Shown one piece after another: positions 1 to 5,533 of a stretch of DNA of 32,098 nt. The notes below the pieces were generated by a model that ran no database searches, had not been told where the DNA came from, and worked only from the letters and a program-made list of their open reading frames with translations. The number at the start of each line of letters is the position of its first letter. Position 1 is the stretch's first letter. The DNA comes from JBEIDK01 sp040383485 (GTDB taxonomy: Bacteria; Bacteroidota; Bacteroidia; UBA4408), in NCBI GenBank assembly GCA_040383485.1, contig JBEIDK010000025.1, forward strand, positions 1-32,098, read 5' to 3'. The position numbers were made by a program, and so were the translations under genes.

Positions 1-486
1 ATTTGGCTAAAGATTTACAAGAAAGATTCTGGAGAAAAAACAGTAACCTATGCCGAGGCACTTGATGTGGCACTCTGCTATGGTTGGATTGATGGACAAA
101 AAAAATCATTCGATGAAAAGGCTTGGATACAAAAGTTTTGCAAGCGTAAACCTAAAAGTATCTGGTCTAAAATAAACACAGGGCATGTCGCACGACTAAC
201 TTCAGAAGGAAGAATGAAACCTGCAGGATTGCTAGCAGTGGAAAAAGCCAAAGAAGATGGACGTTGGGAGAAAGCATACGACTCGCAAAGCAACATGACC
301 ATTCCTGATGAGTTTTTAGAAGAGCTTCGTAAAAACAAACAAGCTGAGGCTTTTTATAAAACACTTAGCAAAGCTAATTTATTTGCGATTGGCTTTCGCC
401 TTCAAACCGCAAAAAAGCAAGAAGCAAAAGACAAACGCACAATAGAAATTATTGAAATGTTGGTAAGGGGCGAAAAATTTCATTAA
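1..486 (+). CDS. YdeI/OmdA-family protein (5' partial)
   Basis: The reading frame is open from base 1, so the start lies outside the window; 161 codons plus the TAA stop are present. The visible part carries the hallmarks of the YdeI/OmpD-associated (OmdA) family: an early ALCYGWIDGQ block with a following lysine-rich stretch, then SIWSKINTGHVARL, and a C-terminal helical part with EELRKNKQAEAFYKTL and the family-typical ETAKKQETRxxRI-like end, here QTAKKQEAKDKRTIEII. Family members are small cytoplasmic proteins, sometimes annotated as bacteriocin-protection proteins; their biochemical activity is not established. About 30-40 N-terminal residues are missing compared with the usual length. 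A repeat element starts 15 bp after the stop. Confidence 0.85.
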   Translation: MWLKIYKKDSGEKTVTYAEALDVALCYGWIDGQKKSFDEKAWIQKFCKRKPKSIWSKINTGHVARLTSEGRMKPAGLLAVEKAKEDGRWEKAYDSQSNMTIPDEFLEELRKNKQAEAFYKTLSKANLFAIGFRLQTAKKQEAKDKRTIEIIEMLVRGEKFH

Positions 487-501
487 ATAAAACTATTCTT
501 A

Positions 502-724
502 TCCCAGTTCATCGTAGTATGTTGTTTGGCGTATGTCTCTGACTACGCCAAGCTTAATGTCTTCCGCCACGGCGGATGGCAATAAAAAAATCCGTTGAAA
601 CACTATGTTTGTAAACCTTATAAATAATAGCAATACGATGTGTTGAAAAGGATTTTTTAATTATTTTTCTTTGGAAAAATAATTAACTGAGCGTAGTCAA
701 GGAGACTACGCTCAGCGTGGGGTA
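502..724 (+). repeat. Hairpin-rich ~220-bp repeat, copy 1
   Basis: This stretch recurs in the same orientation at 2091-2312, with blocks of identity (for example 502-540 against 2091-2129, and the ACGATGTGTTGAAAAGGATT block) separated by small differences. It contains three inverted repeats: TTGGCGTA/TACGCCAA at 526-533 and 544-551; TCCGCC/GGCGGA around 563-576; and a perfect 12-bp stem at 687-698 and 704-715 with loop AAGGA. No T-run follows the last stem, so it is not a standard intrinsic terminator. No ORF of useful size lies inside. It looks like a REP/MITE-type non-coding element placed just after a stop codon, but no transposase or clear target duplication is visible. Confidence 0.75.
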
Positions 725-739
725 TCTAACAGTGTGGTA

Positions 740-1105
740 TTACCATGGAAAAATATGAATGAAAAGTACACGAGATAATTTATAATTTTTTCGCCCTAGA
801 ATAATCATCACAAGTATTACTATTGTTGCTTGGTAGAATGTTGTCAGCCATGGAAATAAATAGTATAAAATTAAAAATGTAATTATTCCTTCTATGATGG
901 CTAATCCATAACTTAAATACATTGCTCCTAAAAAATATCCGGGTTCTCTGTCGTAATGATAATTGCATATTTCGCAGTCATCATTCATAATAGGTAAGTT
1001 TAATATGCTCACATTTTGTTTAAAAACGAAACCTTTACCGCATTTAGGACATTTTTCGTTTAATACGTTGATTATAAAATTTATTTTTTTATTACTAATT
1101 TTCAT
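740..1105 (-). CDS. DUF983 family membrane protein
   Basis: A 121-aa protein. The N-terminal half has two zinc-ribbon-like cysteine pairs, CPKCGKGFVF at about residues 19-28 and CEICNYHYDREPGYF at about 44-58, followed by a GAMYLSYG motif and two hydrophobic segments (about 62-82 and 90-105). This arrangement matches the DUF983 family, small inner-membrane proteins of unknown function. The start at 1105 is the only sensible one because the next Met is near residue 40. A TAACTTTG box (1110-1117, minus strand) sits only a few bases before the ATG, so the transcript would have almost no leader. The gene is divergent from the AraC-type regulator, with 86 bp between the starts. Confidence 0.85.
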   Translation of the reverse strand: MKISNKKINFIINVLNEKCPKCGKGFVFKQNVSILNLPIMNDDCEICNYHYDREPGYFLGAMYLSYGLAIIEGIITFLILYYLFPWLTTFYQATIVILVMIILGRKNYKLSRVLFIHIFPW

Positions 1106-1109
1106 GCGA

Positions 1110-1117
1110 CAAAGTTA
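1110..1117 (-). promoter_or_regulatory. Candidate -7 box for DUF983 gene
   Basis: TAACTTTG on the minus strand matches the Bacteroidota -7 consensus TAnnTTTG. It ends 4 bases before the ATG, which would imply a leaderless or nearly leaderless message. No TTG is seen at the expected -33 distance, so support is moderate. Confidence 0.4.
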
Positions 1118-1191
1118 ATTACTGCAAACTAAATCTATAGATATTATCACTCCATTAATGGCACTATTAAGACATTTTTGTATTATTGAAC

Positions 1192-2067
1192 ATGAAAAAT
1201 GAACTGCCAATTTATAGTATAAATAAATTTGAACTTTCAAGTAATGGAGGAGATTTTTATACTAATTATTTAAACAAACACGTTAACAAACATCATTTTA
1301 CCAATTTCCCTCATAAACATGATTTCTATTTGGTTATTTTATTTACAAAAGGTAAAGGCAAGCACGAAGTAGATTTTGAAACATATAAAGTAGAAACGGG
1401 TGCAATGTTTGCATTAAAACCAGGTCAAATGCATTATTGGGAATTATCGGATGATGTTGATGGATTTGTATTTTTTCATTCAAGAGAATTCTTTGACAAA
1501 GGGTTTATTTCATTAAGCATTAAAGATTTTCATTTTTATAACTCTTTTCAAGGTACTCCATACTTCAAACTAAAAGAAAAACAATTGAACACACTCAAGT
1601 ACTTAATGAATGAATTAGTTACGGAATATGCAAACATGGATTTTTTTAAATGGCAAAAAATTCATTCATTAATAGTTTTAGTTTACATTCAAATTTCTAG
1701 AGAAAATAATCTATTGCGAAATATTAAAAACCAAACATATTTGGCAAAAGTAAAACAGTTTGAAGATTTAATAGAGGAGAATTTTAGAAGCGAAAAATTT
1801 GTTAAAGGATATGCTTCTAAATTAAACATTACAGAAAAACATTTAAATAGGGTTACTAAAAGTTGCATTGGAAAAACAAGTACTCAGTTAATAAGCGAAA
1901 GAATTATACTTGAAGCAAAAAGAATGTTAATATATTCAACCTTAAATGTCTCGCAGATAGCAGTAGAATTGGGTTACTTTGATAATTCTTATTTTGTGAG
2001 ACTTTTCAAAAAGAATGTGGGCATCACACCAAATGCATTTTTAATTAAATACAAAGTCTTAAATTAA
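1192..2067 (+). CDS. AraC-family transcriptional regulator
   Basis: A 291-aa protein. The N-terminal part (about 1-140) resembles the AraC_binding cupin: it has FPHKHDFYLVILFTKGKGKHEVDF and then GAMFALKPGQMHYWE, the usual sensor-pocket layout. The C-terminal ~100 residues form the two helix-turn-helix units, with GYASKLNITEKHLNRVTK and the signature VSQIAVELGYFDNSYFVRLFKK. The ligand and targets are not evident. I take ATG 1192 as the start; a TTG two codons upstream (1186) is possible but less likely. The gene is divergent from the DUF983 gene and could regulate it. The pair sits between the two copies of the repeat, and the second copy starts 23 bp after this stop. Confidence 0.9.
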   Translation: MKNELPIYSINKFELSSNGGDFYTNYLNKHVNKHHFTNFPHKHDFYLVILFTKGKGKHEVDFETYKVETGAMFALKPGQMHYWELSDDVDGFVFFHSREFFDKGFISLSIKDFHFYNSFQGTPYFKLKEKQLNTLKYLMNELVTEYANMDFFKWQKIHSLIVLVYIQISRENNLLRNIKNQTYLAKVKQFEDLIEENFRSEKFVKGYASKLNITEKHLNRVTKSCIGKTSTQLISERIILEAKRMLIYSTLNVSQIAVELGYFDNSYFVRLFKKNVGITPNAFLIKYKVLN

Positions 2068-2090
2068 TGAATTGCCAGTTGCACTTAGTC

Positions 2091-2312
2091 TCCCAGTTCA
2101 TCGTAGTATGTTGTTTGGCGTATGTCTCTGAATACGCCAAGTTAAATGTCATCTGCCACGGCGGATGAGAATAAAAAAACCATTGAAACATTATGTATGC
2201 ATACCTTAAAAATATTTTAAATACGATGTGTTGAAAAGGATTTTTTAATTATTTTTCTGGAGAAAAATGTTTAACGGAGCGTAGTAAAGGAGACTAAGCT
2301 CAACGTGAGGTA
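2091..2312 (+). repeat. Hairpin-rich ~220-bp repeat, copy 2
   Basis: Second direct copy of the element at 502-724. The first inverted repeat is kept and extended to 9 bp (TTGGCGTAT 2115-2123 with ATACGCCAA 2132-2140). The central GCC/GGC palindrome is kept with a wobble. The terminal hairpin is worn: GAGC-G-TAGT (2277-2285) against ACTA-A-GCTC (2293-2301), with one internal mismatch. The rest of the gap to the next gene (2313-2563) shows no gene; a TATTTTTG box at 2426-2433 is a weak promoter candidate. Confidence 0.75.
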
Positions 2313-2563
2313 AACACCACAGAACAATAGCAAAATTAATTTACCGCATTTTCTTCATTTCAAACCACTTAGTTGCTATTTTTTACCAACTAGGAAATTA
2401 AACGAATTGTAAATTTTATTCTAGTTATTTTTGAAATAGAAATAAAGATTCATTTTATATTAAATACTAAATGAAGATTTGCTTCTACTCAAGTATAGAA
2501 TCATTTACTGCGAGGTAATTAGATAGTCAACAGTTTTTTAATAACAATTTAATTTTTGTAATC

Positions 2564-3304
2564 ATGACTAAAATTTACAAATCAGCCAGCCTAAAAAAAT
2601 ATTTATTTATTTTAACTTGTACGCTCCTAATTTCCAATTCTGTTTTTTGCAAAACAAGTAAATTAAAAATTACAATACTGGAAAACGGCACATGTGAAAC
2701 AATTCCTTTTGTAACGGTTACCTTATCGCAAAACGGAAAGCAAATTGCAGCCTTATTTTCTGACATTAATGGTAATGCATTTTTCAAAGATTTACCTGTA
2801 GGTTTATTCAGCTTACAAGCCACTTATTTAGGTTATGAACCTTGCGAAATTTCTAATCTAAAAACAGAAAGTAATAAAACAACTTACATAGATGTAAATC
2901 TTAAGCCAAGGGTTATTTCTTTAAAAGAATGTGTTATAGTATCTTACAGAATACCCCTAGTAGATAGAGGTTGTTATTGGGGATGTTGCCTTCGATGTCG
3001 GGGTATTTTACCAGATGATGAATTAATTGAAAATAAAACCAGTGTTTTGGATACATTAAAGCCAAAAAGTATCGGGTTCAAATTATATCCAAACCCAACT
3101 ATTGACAAAGTAACACTTGAGTTGGATGGTAAAATTAATGAAGTATTTATTTCGGATATTTCTGGTAAGCAAATCAGAAAAATTACGGCTACCAACCAAA
3201 GCAAATTAGAAATAGACATGAGTAATTTAACAAGAGGTGTTTATCTGGTGCAGTTTAATCATAACGGTAAACAAGAGTCAAGCAAGGTTGTACTAACTAA
3301 CTAA
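2564..3304 (+). CDS. T9SS cargo with carboxypeptidase-like domain
   Basis: A 246-aa protein predicted to be exported. Residues about 12-30 form a signal peptide, and the mature N-terminus begins near SKLKITILENG. Residues about 33-115 resemble a carboxypeptidase regulatory-like/CNA-B beta-sandwich (PFVTVTLSQNGKQIAALFSD, then GNAFFKDLPVGLFSLQATYLGYEP). A linker with an unusual cysteine cluster follows (C137, C141, C142, C145). Residues about 170-246 are a type A T9SS sorting domain: LYPNPTIDKVTLEL, VFISDISGKQI, LTRGVYLVQF and a C-terminal KVVLTN. The ATG at 2564 is well placed for the signal peptide, and a strong terminator follows the stop. Its function is unknown; it is probably released or anchored at the cell surface. 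Confidence 0.85.
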   Translation: MTKIYKSASLKKYLFILTCTLLISNSVFCKTSKLKITILENGTCETIPFVTVTLSQNGKQIAALFSDINGNAFFKDLPVGLFSLQATYLGYEPCEISNLKTESNKTTYIDVNLKPRVISLKECVIVSYRIPLVDRGCYWGCCLRCRGILPDDELIENKTSVLDTLKPKSIGFKLYPNPTIDKVTLELDGKINEVFISDISGKQIRKITATNQSKLEIDMSNLTRGVYLVQFNHNGKQESSKVVLTN

Positions 3305-3322
3305 AAAAAGTTTATATTGTTT

Positions 3323-3355
3323 AAAATGGGGTTAAAGTATTTTTAACCCCATTTT
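3323..3355 (+). terminator. Intrinsic terminator after T9SS cargo gene
   Basis: A perfect 14-bp stem (3323-3336 with 3342-3355; core TGGGGTTAAA/TTTAACCCCA) and a 5-base loop. The descending arm ends in a T-run (3352-3356). It lies 18 bp after the stop codon at 3304. Confidence 0.85.
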
Positions 3356-3418
3356 TCATTTCAATAATTTAGCTAATGACTCCAACTTTAGAGAATTTAC
3401 AATCTATTCCTTACTCAA

Positions 3419-3614
3419 GTGAATTTTAAATCAAAAACATTTCTTATTTTAAATACAAGGCAAATTAGATTGCTAAAGAACCAGACCATTAGCAAGCCTT
3501 TGTTTATAAACAACAAATAGTATTTTTGTAATGAAAATAAATGAAATGACAACCGAAAACGACAATAACGGTATTGATGACAACAAAGCCGAAGAACCAT
3601 CGGCTGCTTATGAA
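3419..3614 (+). repeat. Shared 5' cassette of module copy A
   Basis: About 195 bp that recur at 4445-4639 with roughly ten differences by eye. The cassette covers the upstream region, the promoter and the first ~23 codons of the small gene, ending at the codons for PSAAYE. After this point the two modules diverge sharply at the nucleotide level. Confidence 0.85.
3499..3528 (+). promoter_or_regulatory. Promoter of module copy A
   Basis: TTTG at 3499-3502 (-33) and TATTTTTG at 3521-3528 (-7, consensus TAnnTTTG) are spaced by 18 bp, a good match to Bacteroidota vegetative promoters. Transcription should start near 3533-3536, which argues that translation begins at ATG 3546 and not at ATG 3531. 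The same promoter is conserved in copy B. Confidence 0.7.
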
Positions 3615-3797
3615 ACCGCAAACAACAATCGCATTCAAATCTTTCATTCTTTTGAAGAAATGAATGAAAGTCAATATGAGCATTGGCGAAATTTATCACA
3701 CTTGCAAAGGCTTCAAGAACACTATAAATTGCTAACAATTACTTTTACAACCGAAGAACTAAATAGCAATAGTAACCGAATAATTTTTGACCATTGA
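3546..3797 (+). CDS. Small partner protein of nucleotidyltransferase, copy A
   Basis: An 83-aa protein if it starts at ATG 3546. An in-frame ATG at 3531 exists, but it overlaps the expected transcription start, and the matching frame in copy B has a stop codon there, so 3546 (MTTENDN) is the shared start. The N-terminus is hydrophilic and acidic (TTENDNNGIDDNKAEEPSAA). The family core follows: FHSFEEMNESQYEHW, then LSHLQRLQEHYKLL, probably helical. Bacteroidota often carry such an SFEEMN...QRL protein directly before a nucleotidyltransferase, but its role is not known to me; a toxin-antitoxin partner is only a guess. Its TGA overlaps the TTG start of the next gene by 4 bp (TTGA, 3794-3797). 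Confidence 0.6.
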   Translation: MTTENDNNGIDDNKAEEPSAAYETANNNRIQIFHSFEEMNESQYEHWRNLSHLQRLQEHYKLLTITFTTEELNSNSNRIIFDH

Positions 3798-4306
3798 ACA
3801 TACTTGCCGAAGTACACAAAAAAATACTAAAAGAGTTAACCGAAAATAAAGTTGAGTTTATTCTTATTGGTGGTTATGCAGTAGTGTATCATGGCTATGT
3901 GCGAACTACTGGCGACTAAGATATTTGGATTAAGCCAGATAATAATAACAAACTAAAATTGATTGAAACACTCAAACAACATGGAATAATAAACGAAGAC
4001 CTTGAAAAAATTAAGGCACTTAATTTTACCACAGTTATTGCTTTTCATGTTGGAGTAGAACCTACTAAAATTGATTTCATTAGCAAAATATCAAATATTG
4101 ATTTTGATAGTGCAAGTAAAAATGCAGCATACTTTCCGATGCAAAATTTTCAAATACCTATCCTAAATTTAAACGACTTAATACTTAGTAAAATTTCAAC
4201 CAACCGTCCTAAAGACAAAGCAGATATTGATGAATTACAAAAAATCCATCGCATGAAAAACAAAACAAATTCAACTTCATTTTGGAAAAAATTATTTAAT
4301 AAATAA
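3794..4306 (+). pseudogene. Nucleotidyltransferase copy A, nonsense-disrupted
   Basis: Read from TTG 3794, the frame encodes a nucleotidyltransferase-fold protein of the same layout and length (169 residues plus the stop) as copy B. It has FILIGGYAVVYHGYVRTTGD, then a TAA at 3917-3919, then DIWIKPDNNN, and continues open to 4306 with the family-typical end KDKADIDELQKIH. The TAA replaces the residue between the two metal-binding aspartates (D-x-D); copy B has Leu there, so one base change (TTA to TAA) explains it. The product would end before the second Asp. The downstream frame could restart at ATG 3959 but would lack the catalytic site. Otherwise the frame is intact, so the inactivation looks recent. 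Confidence 0.8.
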
Positions 4307-4349
4307 AATTAATAGTTCCCACAAATCTCCCTCGTTTAAATTAACAAGG

Positions 4350-4442
4350 ATGCTTTATATGTTCGTTTTAATGTTCTGCGCATCATTCTGTTCCGATATC
4401 ACAGAAGTAGCGAAATGGTCAGATAATTCCTACAATATGTAA
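4350..4442 (+). other. Possible 30-codon small ORF
   Basis: Between the two modules lies ATG 4350 to TAA 4442 (30 residues). It has a hydrophobic start (MLYMFVLMFCASF) and a polar tail ending DNSYNM, and AAGG sits just before the ATG. The length is within chance, and there is no second copy to test conservation. The rest of 4307-4444 shows nothing I recognise. Confidence 0.15.
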
Positions 4443-4444
4443 TT

Positions 4445-4639
4445 GTGAATTTAAATCAAAAATATTTCCTATTTTAATTACAAGGCAAATTAGATTGCTA
4501 AAGAACCAGACCATTAGCAAGCCTTTGTTTATAACCAACAAATAGTATTTTTGTAATGAAAATAAATTAAATGACAACCGAAAACGACAACAAGGGTATT
4601 AATGACAACAAAGCCGAAGAACCATCGGCTGCATATGAA
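4445..4639 (+). repeat. Shared 5' cassette of module copy B
   Basis: Direct repeat of 3419-3614: upstream region, promoter and first ~23 codons. The differences are mostly single substitutions, plus one base indel near the left edge. The G-to-T change at 4566 turns the upstream in-frame ATG reading into a stop, which fixes the start of the small gene at 4571. Confidence 0.85.
4524..4553 (+). promoter_or_regulatory. Promoter of module copy B
   Basis: TTTG at 4524-4527 and TATTTTTG at 4546-4553 with an 18-bp spacer, the same as in copy A apart from one A-to-C change in the spacer. The start codon at 4571 lies about 17 bp past the -7 box, giving a very short leader. Confidence 0.7.
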
Positions 4640-4849
4640 GCGCCAAATAATAAAACCATTATATTTTTTAATTCTTTTGAAGAATCGAAGGAGCAAAGTC
4701 GAAAAGAAATGGCTGAAACAAGCTACGAACAGCGCTTAATTAACTTACAAATCATGCGCGAAAGAAGTAAATATTTTAAGCCTGTTGCCGAAAATAAAAT
4801 TTTAGATAGGACCAAAACCATTGTGGTTATTAAAGCACATTATTTATGA
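4571..4849 (+). CDS. Small partner protein of nucleotidyltransferase, copy B
   Basis: A 92-aa protein. The N-terminal 23 residues match copy A almost exactly (MTTENDNKGINDNKAEEPSA). The core then diverges but keeps the family pattern: FFNSFEESKEQSRKEMAE at about 32-49, SYEQRLINLQIMRE at about 51-64, and a basic C-terminus. No helix-turn-helix or HEPN motif is recognisable, so it is neither an AbiEi-like antitoxin nor a HEPN toxin by eye. The stop overlaps the nucleotidyltransferase start by 4 bp (ATGA, 4846-4849), so the two are translationally coupled. I expect it to act together with the downstream enzyme; the activity is unknown. Confidence 0.75.
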   Translation: MTTENDNKGINDNKAEEPSAAYEAPNNKTIIFFNSFEESKEQSRKEMAETSYEQRLINLQIMRERSKYFKPVAENKILDRTKTIVVIKAHYL

Positions 4850-5361
4850 TTTTTGAGAATGATTTTGATAAAACAATACAATGTTTCAACAAGTCAAATG
4901 TTGATTATATGATAGTTGGCGGCTATGCAGTAAATTTTCATGGATACTCGCGTTCAACCTCTGATTTGGATATATGGGTAAACCCTATTGAAAATAACAA
5001 ACAAAAAATTTATGATGCACTTATTTTATTAGAATATAAAAAAAAGGAAGCCGAACTAATTTTAAAGTTCGATTTTTCAAAACCTTTTTTGTTTCGTATT
5101 GCAGGCATACCAGATGATATAGAAGTTTTTAATTTTATTTCAGGAGTAGATTATAAAACTGCAAATGAAAACAAAATATTATTTTCATTACCCAACCAAA
5201 CACCCACCTATTTTATTAGCATAAAAGATTTAATTGTAAATAAAATGTTAAGCGGCAGAGCTATAGATAAATTAGACGTAGAGGAACTACAAAAAATAAA
5301 CATGCATTCAAAAGACAAAAGCATATTAGCTACTCTAAAAAAACTATTTGGTAAATTATAA
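4846..5361 (+). CDS. Nucleotidyltransferase (pol beta-like), copy B
   Basis: A 171-aa protein with the minimal nucleotidyltransferase fold seen in DUF6036/AbiEii-like families. It has YMIVGGYAVNFHGYSRST at 21-38, then SDLDIWV with the metal-binding D40 and D42. A third acidic residue is probably supplied by DDIEVFNF near residue 90. The C-terminus has ISIKDLIVNKMLSGRAIDKLDVEELQKI, typical of this group. Such proteins transfer nucleotides to proteins or RNA in several defence and toxin-antitoxin systems, but the target of this Bacteroidota subgroup is unknown to me. Translation is coupled to the small gene upstream, and the catalytic motif is intact, unlike copy A. A bidirectional terminator follows at 5481-5503. 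Confidence 0.85.
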   Translation: MIFENDFDKTIQCFNKSNVDYMIVGGYAVNFHGYSRSTSDLDIWVNPIENNKQKIYDALILLEYKKKEAELILKFDFSKPFLFRIAGIPDDIEVFNFISGVDYKTANENKILFSLPNQTPTYFISIKDLIVNKMLSGRAIDKLDVEELQKINMHSKDKSILATLKKLFGKL

Positions 5362-5473
5362 TGCTCTGAACACTTTGGAATAATTCATTCATAACAAATT
5401 TATGATTTGGAATGATTGAGCAGCAAAGCTGCTTCCTAACTACGCTTTGCTAAATATTATTTTGTTGGTCAAC

Positions 5474-5511
5474 AAAAAAAAGACTGTCTTTTTGAGACAG
5501 TCTACTTTTTT
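5474..5511. terminator. Bidirectional terminator
   Basis: A 9-bp stem AGACTGTCT (5481-5489) / AGACAGTCT (5495-5503) with a 5-base loop. There is an A-run on the left (5474-5480) and a T-run on the right (5506-5511), so it can end the rightward nucleotidyltransferase transcript and the leftward MuiA-like transcript. Confidence 0.8.
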
Positions 5512-5533
5512 ATTCATTTATTATTTCTGAAAA

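Noticed and set aside
687..715. The 12-bp perfect hairpin of repeat copy 1 as an intrinsic terminator.
   Set aside because: No T-run follows on either strand (CGTGGGG on the right, TTAATTA on the left), and it is degraded in copy 2.
1106..1191. Candidate rightward promoter for the AraC gene (CATTTTTG near 1173-1180).
   Set aside because: It has one mismatch to TAnnTTTG and no convincing -33 element; not strong enough to list.
3415..3738. Open antisense frame of about 107 codons across the first module's promoter and small gene.
   Set aside because: It is antisense to a promoter and gene supported by a second copy, has no family resemblance and no promoter of its own.
3917..3919. Programmed readthrough or recoding of the TAA in nucleotidyltransferase copy A.
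   Set aside because: TAA is the least leaky stop, there is no recoding structure in view, and the paralogue has an ordinary Leu codon; a nonsense mutation is simpler.
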